Part shown: in pieces, positions 8,598-15,093 of the stretch | Position numbering within the stretch: position 1 is the stretch's first letter | Layout: the number at the start of each line of letters is the position of its first letter | From: Candidatus Hikarchaeia archaeon HikBin4 | GTDB taxonomy: Archaea; Halobacteriota; Halobacteria; Halobacteriales; Hikarchaeaceae | Assembly: GCA_009889685.1 (NCBI GenBank) | Contig: WTZT01000003.1 | Span: forward strand, 1-15,101 | Direction of reading: 5' to 3' | Length of the DNA stretch: 15,101 nt | The notes under the pieces: model-generated | The model's database searches: none | Seen by the model: the letters and a program-made list of their open reading frames with translations, nothing else | Told to the model about the DNA's origin: nothing | Position numbers and translations under genes: made by a program

Positions 8598-8817
8598 GAT
8601 TTCAACAAATATAAACCCGAAGTAATCCGAGATTGGTGGGTCAGTACTAACGCTACCCTTTGTGTTCGCCTGTACGCGCCTCTTTCGACGGTATCCTCAA
8701 TATCGAATATAAGCAATTATTGTTTAAATTATCAGCGGGTTTTGTAGTTGTCCGCCGGACGGTAAGAGACATAATATAATATAACAGACGTGAGAGGGGA
8801 AAGACCCTAAGAAGATG
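8598..8817. other. Intergenic stretch between DUF63 and the cold-shock gene
   Basis: About 220 bases without a convincing gene. It holds the exact inverted repeat GTCCG-C-CGGAC (8750-8760) and, next to it, an unusually strong AT run (8771-8785, ATAATATAATATAAC). The AT run could act as a TATA element in either direction. The palindrome could be an operator or a small hairpin. Both are downstream of the cold-shock gene and upstream of DUF63. Confidence 0.35.
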
Positions 8818-9027
8818 CTAACTCTCGTCAGATAATCGTTTTACGTTAGCTGCTTTAGGCCCTTTTTGGGCAACCTCAATATCAAACTCAACTCGGTCCC
8901 CTTCGGTTAAGTCGGGTCCTTCAACGTTGTATATGTTGACGTAGATATCTGATTCGGAATCGACATCAGTTGTTATGAACCCAAAACCTCTACTCTTGTC
9001 AAAAAATTTAATTGTGCCAGTCGGCAT
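8818..9027 (-). CDS. cspA: Cold-shock-domain (CspA family) nucleic-acid-binding protein
   Basis: 69 residues, starting MPTGTIKFFDKSRGFGFI, a typical five-strand OB fold that binds single-stranded RNA or DNA and can act as an RNA chaperone. RNP-1 is intact (KSRGFGFI, residues 11-18). RNP-2, usually VFVHFS-like, reads DIYVNIYNV here, so the usual His is Asn and the first Phe is Tyr. GPDLTEGDRVEFDIE and QKGPKAANVKRL complete the family pattern and look haloarchaeal. The frame stays open for 11 codons upstream to 9060, but the family begins at the chosen Met, and GTTTTTTA (9051-9058) lies 27 bases before it, as expected for a leaderless promoter. Monocistronic by appearance. Confidence 0.92.
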   Translation of the reverse strand: MPTGTIKFFDKSRGFGFITTDVDSESDIYVNIYNVEGPDLTEGDRVEFDIEVAQKGPKAANVKRLSDES

Positions 9028-9050
9028 ACAATGACTGAAATGCCCCAGGA

Positions 9051-9058
9051 TAAAAAAC
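9051..9058 (-). promoter_or_regulatory. TATA-like box for cold-shock gene
   Basis: GTTTTTTA on the minus strand, centred 27 bases before the ATG at 9027. There is no Shine-Dalgarno in between, so initiation is probably leaderless. Confidence 0.45.
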
Positions 9059-9063
9059 AATCC

Positions 9064-9169
9064 CGGTCTTGCTATCCTTATTTGTCGAAAGAAAAACTGA
9101 TAAAATCAATGCTATTGTATCGCTGTTGTGCATGGGGTGACGCCCGTCTTGATATCCTTCTTTAGCGAA
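9064..9169. repeat. Direct repeat pair, ~26 bases, spaced 80 bases
   Basis: Copy one begins CGGTCTTGCTATCCTTATTT at 9064; copy two begins CCGTCTTGATATCCTTCTTT at 9144. About 21 or 22 of 26 aligned positions agree, and both continue with CGAA. Mismatches are scattered, so the copies look old or under relaxed constraint. Confidence 0.6.
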
Positions 9170-9206
9170 GAATGTTAAAGAGGGAAGAACGGTGCGGCGA
9201 CGCATC

Positions 9207-9384
9207 GGACAGAACTCTATAGATATGCCATGAGGAGAAGTACCAGTTCAAAAGCTTCATGCAGGACCAACCCTATGTCTATACCATGGGGGAATTACCC
9301 GGGGACAACAGGTGCCGCTGCGGAAACAGGTGCCGCTGTCGAAACAGGACCAAGCCTATAGATATACTACAAGGGGAATGAACC
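9207..9384. repeat. Three degenerate copies of a ~38-base element
   Basis: Copies lie at about 9207-9244, 9263-9299 and 9346-9384. Each begins near GGAC(A/C), has a central CTAT-x2-(A/C)TAT core, then a G-rich block and ends in ACC. For example GGACCAACCCTATGTCTAT in copy two against GGACCAAGCCTATAGATAT in copy three. Spacing is uneven (about 56 and 83 bases), so this is not a CRISPR array. Confidence 0.5.
9307..9349. repeat. 18-base tandem repeat, about 2.4 units
   Basis: Unit one (9307-9324) is AACAGGTGCCGCTGCGGA; unit two (9325-9342) is AACAGGTGCCGCTGTCGA, identical at 16 of 18 bases; a third begins AACAGGA at 9343. Being a multiple of three it would encode a six-residue repeat (TGAAxE) in one plus-strand frame and a Pro/Val/Ala repeat in a minus-strand frame that lacks a start. 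Confidence 0.75.
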
Positions 9385-9525
9385 AAAGAGAACCACCGTA
9401 ATCAATACCAGTAAGGGTTATTGGTTCAATGTTGGATCTGGTTCACAGGTTTACATATATTATGACACGAGAGATTGTGTGTCACATCAATCGATAGACT
9501 GCAGATACGATAGACGCCATACCCT

Positions 9526-10443
9526 CTATGCTAATATATTAAATTCTACCCCTGTCAAATCTTCGGATATTTCCCACAGCTTCCTAGAACTAACCACATT
9601 TCTCGCAGAACGTGAACTGTTCACTTTAGTAGGATATCCTCTGAACTCCATAATTCCATCTGGTCCAATATAATCTCCACTTTCTACATCTCCCACTGCA
9701 GCGTAAAGAGTTGGCAATGCACCTATAGATTGATGTTGTGTCATTTTTCTCCATAATAGGTCAGAAATTTGGTTTTCTTTTCTCACATTCCTCGAAAGAT
9801 TTGTGGCAGTTAATCCTGGATGTGCAGCAACAATTTTAAGAGAGTGTCCTATTGAATCAAAACGTCGTTTAAATTCAAAAGTAAAAAGTAAATTTGCCAA
9901 TTTAGATTGGCTATAATTCTTCCACATGCTATACTTTCTTCTTTCACAATTAAGGTCGTCCCAAAATATTTTTGCTTTTTTTTCAGCAATACTAGCAACA
10001 TTTACAACTCTAGAATCTCCTTCAACCAAAAGAAGATCTAAAATATGTCCCGTAAGTGCAAAATGTCCCAAGTGATTGATGCCAAAATGAAATTCAAATC
10101 CTTGTTTTGTCATAGTCAAAGAATCCATCATCACCCCTGCATTATTTATTAAGAGGTCTATTTTTCTGTAATTTTCATGAATCTGATCTGAAAATTTTTC
10201 GATCCGATTCAAGTCCGATAGATCTAAAGAAGCCATTACGAGATTTGCTTTAGGTATCTCTTCTATGATATTTTGAATTGCACCCATCCCCCGATCCACA
10301 TCACGACAAGCTAGTATTACTTCTGCACCATTTCGAGACATTTCCAGGGCCGTTTCATAACCAATTCCACAATTTGCCCCTGTAACAATCACAACTTTTC
10401 CCTTCTGATTTTCTATTCTATCTGCATCCCATTTAGTTTCCAT
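9526..10443 (-). CDS. Short-chain dehydrogenase/reductase, retinol-dehydrogenase-like
   Basis: 305 residues. A classical SDR Rossmann fold: TGANCGIG (21-28) binds the cofactor, NNAG (100-103) stabilises the sheet, Asn123 lies in FGINHLGHFAL, and the catalytic residues are Ser151, Tyr177 and Lys181 (YSQSK). Arg47 in ACRD, after the second strand, suggests NADP(H). Length and motifs, including FHFGINHLGHFAL and AHPGLTATNLS, resemble the retinol dehydrogenase/WWOX-like branch, which is widely annotated by similarity and whose archaeal substrates are not known. Expected role: reversible oxidation of an alcohol or reduction of a carbonyl in the cytoplasm. It stands alone, with the repeat-rich gap downstream. 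A TATA-like AGATATTAAA (10461-10470) lies just upstream. Confidence 0.9.
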   Translation of the reverse strand: METKWDADRIENQKGKVVIVTGANCGIGYETALEMSRNGAEVILACRDVDRGMGAIQNIIEEIPKANLVMASLDLSDLNRIEKFSDQIHENYRKIDLLINNAGVMMDSLTMTKQGFEFHFGINHLGHFALTGHILDLLLVEGDSRVVNVASIAEKKAKIFWDDLNCERRKYSMWKNYSQSKLANLLFTFEFKRRFDSIGHSLKIVAAHPGLTATNLSRNVRKENQISDLLWRKMTQHQSIGALPTLYAAVGDVESGDYIGPDGIMEFRGYPTKVNSSRSARNVVSSRKLWEISEDLTGVEFNILA

Positions 10444-10460
10444 GCCAATCTTTGGTGAGT

Positions 10461-10470
10461 TTTAATATCT
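10461..10470 (-). promoter_or_regulatory. TATA-like box for the SDR gene
   Basis: AGATATTAAA on the minus strand, 22-23 bases before the ATG at 10443. No Shine-Dalgarno lies between, in line with a leaderless start. Confidence 0.4.
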
Positions 10471-10779
10471 CATACGATATCTAAATTCCTATTTATTATC
10501 TGTTTATTATTATTTATGCCAAAGATAATATGAATATATATGCTACGAACCTAACAGCTACTGGCTTTGGCCCGTCATGGTCATATATGTGTAAGTCACG
10601 CAGGTGGTATTCTGTGCATAACAGTAAAAGCCTATTTATTATTTAGTTTTCATCATGTTTAAACTGAACGTCATAGGCAAGTCATGCAATTGTCCGCCCG
10701 TCTGGAAAAGCGTTTTAACTCTGGAAAATATGTCTGAATTATAGTAACTTAGTTGGGGGTTTCTACATCGAGCGACTAA
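10471..10779. other. AT-rich intergenic region between the SDR gene and tRNA-Leu
   Basis: About 310 bases. The part next to the SDR gene (10480-10550) is very AT-rich with TTTATTATT runs. I see no conserved gene, repeat or clear terminator. A 29-codon plus-strand frame (10655-10744) exists, but nothing supports it. A minus-strand read from the tRNA would run into this region, so the tRNA 3' trailer and terminator should be here. Confidence 0.4.
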
Positions 10780-10864
10780 TGGGGGGGACAGGATTCGAAC
10801 CCGTGAACACCTACGTGAGCAGATCTTGAGTCTGCCGCCTTTGGCCTGGCTTGGCTACCCCCCC
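10780..10864 (-). tRNA. tRNA-Leu (anticodon CAA, reads UUG)
   Basis: A complete class II tRNA. The acceptor stem is seven G:C pairs (GGGGGGG at 10864-10858 with CCCCCCC at 10787-10781) and the discriminator is A at 10780. The D arm is GCC/GGC, the anticodon arm is GCAGA-CTCAAGA-TCTGC with anticodon CAA, and a long variable arm can pair CAC with GTG. The T arm is ACGGG-TTCGAAT-CCTGT. No intron interrupts the anticodon loop. CCA is not encoded, as the next bases are TTA, so it must be added after transcription. A73 plus the long variable arm are the usual leucine identity features in archaea. Confidence 0.96.
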
Positions 10865-10993
10865 AAACTTTTGGTCAGAATATTCTCTTTCTGTCCATTT
10901 ATCTAGTTCGCCTTACGACTTTATGACTTCCTTTATCTAACCTTTCCGAAAATGTATCTTCTTTTCACCGATAGGAGTACGTATCAGCGTCGC

Positions 10994-11010
10994 CATATAT
11001 TCAATATATT
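10994..11010 (+). promoter_or_regulatory. TATA-like region for the methyltransferase gene
   Basis: CATATATTCAATATATT lies 17-33 bases before the ATG at 11027. It supports initiation there and not at the upstream in-frame ATG at 10952, since a promoter inside the longer frame would be wasted. Confidence 0.4.
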
Positions 11011-11026
11011 CCCCTTCTTATTTATC

Positions 11027-12067
11027 ATGGAAACAACACACAAAATAATTTTCGAAGATAGCCGCAATATGAGCTATTTAGCTGATGCCAGCGTCGATCT
11101 AATTGTAACCTCTCCTCCTTATCCTATGATTGAAATGTGGGATGAATTATTTATCACTCAAAACCCAAAAATCAAAGGTGCATTATCTTCTCAAAATGGA
11201 ATTTTAGCTTTCAATCTAATGCACGAAGAACTCAATAAAGTTTGGTCTGAGTCTCATCGAGTATTAAAAAAAGGTGGTTATGCTTGCATAAACATAGGGG
11301 ATGCTACTAGAACATTAGACAAAAAGTTCCAATTATATCCTTCTCACGCTAAGATACTATCTTTTTGTTCGGATCTAGGATTCGATGTTTTACCTGGGAT
11401 CATTTGGAAAAAACAAACCAATTCTCCAACCAAATTTATGGGTTCTGGAATGCTTCCCACCGGGGCATATGTTACTCATGAATACGAACATATTCTATTA
11501 CTTAGAAAATCAGAAAAAAGAGAGTTTAAAACAGAAAAAGAAAAGGAAAATAGACAAAAGAGTGCAATTTTTTGGGAGGAACGGAATCATTGGTTCTCCG
11601 ATTTATGGCAAGGTCTAAAAGGAAATCGCCAAAATCTACATTCAGACGATTTACGGACCCGAAGTGCAGCATATCCCTTGGAGCTATCTACCCGATTGAT
11701 TAACATGTTTTCAGTTCAAGAGGATCTAATTTTAGATCCTTATTTGGGTACTGGAACTACTCTTTTAAGTGCAATATCTTCCGGAAGAAACAGCGTAGGA
11801 ATCGAATTAAATAAGTCCTTTGGTGGCCACATAACTCAACGTATAGTCGATAACTCAGATGCTCTAAAAAATTATGCCCATCTCCGGTTACAAAGACATC
11901 TTGAATTTGTTCAGCAAAGAGAAAACGATGACAAACCCCTCAAATATCTCAACACAAATTACTCAGTACCTGTGATGACTAGGCAGGAAATAAACATAGT
12001 CCTGCCCTCTGTTATGGACATTCGCACAGAAAACGACTGTTTCCACACTGCCACTTACCTCGATTGA
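11027..12067 (+). CDS. zim: Zim-type DNA methyltransferase, probable CTAG-specific N4-cytosine
   Basis: 346 residues from METTHKIIFEDSRN. It is a beta-class amino-methyltransferase: the catalytic motif TSPPYP comes first (about residues 28-33) and the AdoMet-binding motif DPYLGTGTT comes near residue 238. SPPY favours N4-cytosine over N6-adenine. The stretches SPPYPMIEMWDELF, NIGDATRT, KFMGSGMLP and FWEERNHWFSDLW strongly recall the haloarchaeal Zim orphan methylase, which modifies CTAG. No restriction endonuclease or specificity subunit is nearby, so it looks solitary. The frame extends 25 codons upstream to 10952, but those residues are not family-like. Expected effect: methylation of CTAG for repair, regulation or protection from CTAG-cutting invaders. 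Target specificity is inferred from family resemblance only. Confidence 0.85.
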   Translation: METTHKIIFEDSRNMSYLADASVDLIVTSPPYPMIEMWDELFITQNPKIKGALSSQNGILAFNLMHEELNKVWSESHRVLKKGGYACINIGDATRTLDKKFQLYPSHAKILSFCSDLGFDVLPGIIWKKQTNSPTKFMGSGMLPTGAYVTHEYEHILLLRKSEKREFKTEKEKENRQKSAIFWEERNHWFSDLWQGLKGNRQNLHSDDLRTRSAAYPLELSTRLINMFSVQEDLILDPYLGTGTTLLSAISSGRNSVGIELNKSFGGHITQRIVDNSDALKNYAHLRLQRHLEFVQQRENDDKPLKYLNTNYSVPVMTRQEINIVLPSVMDIRTENDCFHTATYLD

Positions 12068-12108
12068 AAAAGAGTTTTATCATTGGATTCACCACTATCA
12101 ATTGAGCT

Positions 12109-13068
12109 ATGGTTTCACACGGCTATGTTCTTCCCACTCGTGGTATCACCATGCAAAGTGATTCTCCTCTATCTCTCTCTTCTAATACTGCAACTTTACT
12201 AACTTTAGCTTCTCATGCCGAATCATTAAATTTTTCATCTCTATGGGTCGGAGATAGTATTCTCACACGCCACCGATTGGAACCCCTCACTACACTCGCC
12301 GCCATCGCAACGTTGACAAAAAAAGTCCAAATCGGAACTGCAATCTATTTATTGCACTTACGTCACCCAGTTCATGTTGCACACGCAACTGCTACTCTCG
12401 ATCAATTATCTAATGGTAGATTTATTTTTGGGGTTGGTGTTGGCACTCCCCATGAATCCACAATAAACGAAAGCAGGAATCTAGGTATCCCCTTCTCCGA
12501 GCGTGGGGCCATTCTTAACGAGTCCCTTGATGTGATTAGAAAATTATGGCGCGGAAAAAATGTTAGTTCCACTGGATTCTATCCTTTCCACAACGCCCAC
12601 CTCGACGTTCCTCCCACTCGGGAACCTCCCATATATATCGCAACCACTAAGTTCGATCCGCAATCTGGTTTTTCAAATTCAATCCAAAAGCGAATAGAAC
12701 AGCACGCCGATGGCTTAATGCCTCAAACAAATCCTTCCAAATACTCCAGTATGATCTCTTATGCTCGAGATTTAGTAGAAAAATCAGAGAGGTCCTCTTC
12801 ACTCATTGCAACTAACTATACCGATGTCGTGATTGCACCCAGTGAAGAAGAGGCATTTTCTCAAGCTAGAGACTACATAAGTTCTTACTATCCTTGGTCA
12901 ATTTCAGATGCACATCTAAAAGAAGTTGGAGTTTTCGGTCCTCCTGAAACGGTCACAAAAAAAATACACTCATTTATTGAAGCCGGAGTCGAACATTTCA
13001 TAGTCCGATTCCCAACATTTGATCAAAAAAATCAACTAGATCTATATTCAGACTTATTTGATTTATAG
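12109..13068 (+). CDS. Luciferase-like (LLM class) F420-dependent oxidoreductase
   Basis: 319 residues, a single TIM-barrel of the bacterial luciferase superfamily. Seen: SLWVGDSIL and HRLEPLTTLAAIAT early (strand 2 and helix), VQIGTAIYLLHLRHPVHVA (strand 3), LDQLSNGRFIFGVGVGTP (about 97-114, the usual family block) and FIEAGVEHFIVRFP near the C-terminus. Archaeal members of this branch normally use the deazaflavin F420 as hydride carrier, with many possible substrates; FMN use cannot be excluded. It follows zim by 41 bases on the same strand and may share its transcript, although TTTTAT (12075-12080) could be its own promoter. Its stop overlaps the convergent cyclase gene by six bases. Start: the ATG at 12109; no Shine-Dalgarno. 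Confidence 0.88.
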   Translation: MVSHGYVLPTRGITMQSDSPLSLSSNTATLLTLASHAESLNFSSLWVGDSILTRHRLEPLTTLAAIATLTKKVQIGTAIYLLHLRHPVHVAHATATLDQLSNGRFIFGVGVGTPHESTINESRNLGIPFSERGAILNESLDVIRKLWRGKNVSSTGFYPFHNAHLDVPPTREPPIYIATTKFDPQSGFSNSIQKRIEQHADGLMPQTNPSKYSSMISYARDLVEKSERSSSLIATNYTDVVIAPSEEEAFSQARDYISSYYPWSISDAHLKEVGVFGPPETVTKKIHSFIEAGVEHFIVRFPTFDQKNQLDLYSDLFDL

Positions 13069-13731
13069 AACTTTTGCGACCACACGTGTAGGTGTGCCTT
13101 CAAATCCTTTCACTAACATAGGGAAACACCCAATCCAAATACTCTCATACTCGACTATTTCTTCTATATTACAAATATATTCAACCACTGGAATATCTGC
13201 CCCCAAAAGTGCTTTATGAACTGGCCGATCTGGCTCTCCTGGAACTGCTTCGGTGAGAAAATCATTTACTATCAGTTCCACTTCTCGCTCAATAAGCCAT
13301 TCCGCTGCATCAAGAGTAATATCTGAAGCTTCCTTGAAAAAATTACCTGTAAAAAAATTATCATCAACATCCCCTGTCACCATTACAACTTTGTCTTTTT
13401 TCTTAATTTCGCTCGCATGATTGTCTAATATATCGGCCGTGATCGATTCCCCCTTATATTTTCTAAGATCCATCACTTTTGCAGGGCCTACTAATTCCTC
13501 AAATGTCAATTCATCTACGGTCCTTCCATCTGGGATAAAGTGATAAGGTGCATCTATATGCGTACCTTGGTGCGTATTCGCAGAATAGTAGTGCATTAAC
13601 GCACCTCCTCCTTTGTCGTGACCTCCCCATTGTTCATATTCAAACCCCGGATAACCTGGAAACGATGGGAGTTCCTTTCCCATTGGGACTGTAAGATCTA
13701 TCATATCAGTTGTAAGAAAATCCATCTGCAA
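13063..13731 (-). CDS. Cyclase-family metal-dependent hydrolase (kynurenine formamidase-like)
   Basis: 222 residues. The signature HQGTHIDAPYHF (54-65) supplies the metal ligands His54, His58 and Asp60, with His64 part of the active site; family members bind Zn or Mn and hydrolyse formyl- or cyclic amides. The N-terminal DLTVPMGKELPSFPGYPG is also typical of the family. Characterised relatives include kynurenine formamidase and isatin hydrolase; the substrate here is unknown, and no tryptophan-degradation genes are in view. It starts 16 bases after the end of the DMT transporter gene, so the two probably share an mRNA. Met3 and Met10 are other possible starts; I keep Met1. The end overlaps the LLM gene tail to tail by six bases. 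Confidence 0.87.
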   Translation of the reverse strand: MQMDFLTTDMIDLTVPMGKELPSFPGYPGFEYEQWGGHDKGGGALMHYYSANTHQGTHIDAPYHFIPDGRTVDELTFEELVGPAKVMDLRKYKGESITADILDNHASEIKKKDKVVMVTGDVDDNFFTGNFFKEASDITLDAAEWLIEREVELIVNDFLTEAVPGEPDRPVHKALLGADIPVVEYICNIEEIVEYESIWIGCFPMLVKGFEGTPTRVVAKVL

Positions 13732-13747
13732 AACATTTCTGTTTTCT

Positions 13748-14656
13748 TCACGCCATTGTGGTTATCATTATGGCCGCACCAATCATCACCAAAACTCCTA
13801 CTATCAATCTCCACGAAATACGTTCTACGTCTTGTATCCATAGATATGACATGATCACAACAAATAAGGGACTTGTCTGGAGAATGGGGGCCACAAAAGT
13901 TACTGGTGCCCTTGCTATTGCCTCGTAGTAAAAAACCATCATAGATGTATTTGCCAACCCTGCCCCAATATACCACTTGAATAGCCCCCGTTCTTGTATG
14001 ATATTACTGATTTTTGGTAACTTCTTTTTCCATAAAAAGTAAAGTGCAAACCCAACTAGAGCAACAAGTACCTTTATGCTAACTCCTACTTGAGGTGGGG
14101 TCCCTTCCAACACCCCAACTCTAGCAAAATTTGGCTCAAAACCAAAACATATAGCAGCAGCGATAGGGTATATCAAATTCTTGGTTTTTCCTATTATATC
14201 ATCATTGGATTTATTTCTTAACATTTCCCACATAATGATCCACACCCCCACTACCACCGCAACGATAGCTATTAGGTGGATCAAAGTCGGCGATTCTCCC
14301 AATACTAGTACGGCAATAATTGTGGCAAATATCGGCATTGTGGCTTTAATACTATCTCCCCGACTTGCACCAACCTTTTCGATACCTTTGAAATAAAAGA
14401 CTCTGCCAGTCAACGTCCCTGCCACCCCTGCCCCAATAAACGCCAACAGAGAAGTCAAGGTTATGCCATAATCTGGATAATGCATAATCGCGGCTATCGG
14501 AACGATAATTATTACATTCAGAAATAGACTTACTAAAACGGCAGTAAACGAATCTCCACCCATTTTCGTAACTATCCTTACACAAATGGCCATAATGGCA
14601 ATTGATATGCCAGCTATCAGCGCAAATAATATGCCCAAAGACACACTCATTAACAT
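13748..14656 (-). CDS. DMT/EamA-family transporter
   Basis: 302 residues with about ten hydrophobic segments in two EamA halves (about 1-142 and 160-302), the usual DMT layout. Each half ends with the typical pattern: PIFATIIAVLVLGES in the first and LQTSPLFVVIMSYLWIQDVE in the second, where a conserved polar residue follows the ninth helix. DMT proteins move small metabolites, often exporting amino acids or amines, by secondary transport. The substrate is unknown. It precedes the cyclase-family hydrolase on the same strand by 16 bases, which suggests that the transported compound and the hydrolase substrate are related. Met3 is an alternative start. There is no Shine-Dalgarno. Confidence 0.9.
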   Translation of the reverse strand: MLMSVSLGILFALIAGISIAIMAICVRIVTKMGGDSFTAVLVSLFLNVIIIVPIAAIMHYPDYGITLTSLLAFIGAGVAGTLTGRVFYFKGIEKVGASRGDSIKATMPIFATIIAVLVLGESPTLIHLIAIVAVVVGVWIIMWEMLRNKSNDDIIGKTKNLIYPIAAAICFGFEPNFARVGVLEGTPPQVGVSIKVLVALVGFALYFLWKKKLPKISNIIQERGLFKWYIGAGLANTSMMVFYYEAIARAPVTFVAPILQTSPLFVVIMSYLWIQDVERISWRLIVGVLVMIGAAIMITTMA

Positions 14657-14730
14657 AATGGTCTTTTACTAGAACGTCACTATTCCGAAATGGCCCCTCT
14701 TATTTTTTCTCACTATCTCAACCCATTTAA

Positions 14731-15054
14731 CTATTTTTTCATCCCCATTTGCAAGACTTCAACTTCAACGTGTACCCCTTTTGGAAATTCCACGTCTGTA
14801 ATCCTTCGTATGGATTCATCATACCCTGATACCTCTATCCACCGCTCATATACGTTATACTCCCAGGGAGGAAATTTCTTTTCTATATCATCCATTCTTC
14901 TATATTGGGGGGCCCGATAAGTTTGAGGTGACGGTGTATGCGGTCCCCTTACCCTTATCCCCTTTTTCTCTGCAGAACGCTTGAGGTTCTCCATTGTTTT
15001 ATCCAAAGAATTTCTATCTCCACTTCTTAGTGTGAGTCTAGTTACAAACGTCAT
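14731..15054 (-). CDS. uS10/mL48-family ribosomal protein-like (S10 paralogue)
   Basis: 107 residues, basic, with the S10 ferredoxin-like fold: MTFVTRLTLRSGDRNSLD (first strand and helix), GIRVRGPHTPSP (the loop carrying the S10 Pro-rich hook), YNVYERWIEVSGYDESIRRI and VEFPKGVHVEVEV. Compared with the main archaeal uS10, the central loop differs (YRAPQYRR instead of the TRKSPDGEG-like segment), which matches a second S10-like family in Halobacteria annotated as uS10/mL48. It may bind the ribosome or act outside it; no function has been settled that I know of. It stands 74 bases before the DMT gene, likely with its own promoter, TAAATTTA (15086-15093), about 35 bases upstream. Confidence 0.85.
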   Translation of the reverse strand: MTFVTRLTLRSGDRNSLDKTMENLKRSAEKKGIRVRGPHTPSPQTYRAPQYRRMDDIEKKFPPWEYNVYERWIEVSGYDESIRRITDVEFPKGVHVEVEVLQMGMKK

Positions 15055-15085
15055 ATTCTTGCCCTATCAAGGATCTCCTAAACCG

Positions 15086-15093
15086 TAAATTTA
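15086..15093 (-). promoter_or_regulatory. TATA-like box for the uS10/mL48-like gene
   Basis: TAAATTTA, centred about 35 bases before the ATG at 15054. It is identical to the octamer in front of the amidotransferase gene at the other end of the window. A short leader of about 9 bases would result. Confidence 0.35.

Larger units (their letters stand above)
9061..9525. other. Repeat-rich, G+C-elevated intergenic region without a convincing gene
   Basis: This 465-base gap separates the end of the short-chain dehydrogenase gene from the cold-shock gene promoter. By my count 125 of the 240 bases from 9121 to 9360 are G or C (about 52%), against roughly 40% around it. It contains a degenerate direct pair (9064-9089 and 9144-9169), three degenerate copies of a ~38-base element, an 18-base tandem repeat and a TGACAC/GTGTCA inverted repeat (9463-9468 and 9479-9484). 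A 43-codon frame (9230-9361, plus) carries the tandem repeat in phase but has no coding support. It may be a relic of a mobile or duplicated element, or a structured RNA. Confidence 0.5.

Noticed and set aside
8570..8716. 49-codon N-terminal extension of the DUF63 gene
   Set aside because: The added residues are Arg-rich and polar, unlike the family, and a promoter-like element lies inside them.
8796..8807. GGGGAAAGACCC resembling a 23S rRNA segment
   Set aside because: Only about a dozen bases match; the flanks show no rRNA sequence.
9028..9060. 11-codon extension of the cold-shock protein
   Set aside because: Csp proteins start at the MxTGxIKFF Met, and the extension contains the probable TATA box.
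9207..9384. CRISPR-like array
   Set aside because: Repeats are degenerate, unevenly spaced and not palindromic in the usual way, and there are no cas genes.
10655..10744. 29-codon plus-strand ORF
   Set aside because: Short, no promoter at the right distance, no recognisable family.
10952..11026. 25-codon N-terminal extension of the methyltransferase
   Set aside because: The family begins near the METTHK Met, and the TATA-like element at 10994-11010 lies within the extension.
11385..11618. 77-codon ORF in another frame inside the methyltransferase
   Set aside because: The main frame carries all conserved motifs across this stretch.
14181..14396. 71-codon plus-strand ORF inside the DMT gene
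   Set aside because: Antisense shadow of membrane-helix codons; no independent support.
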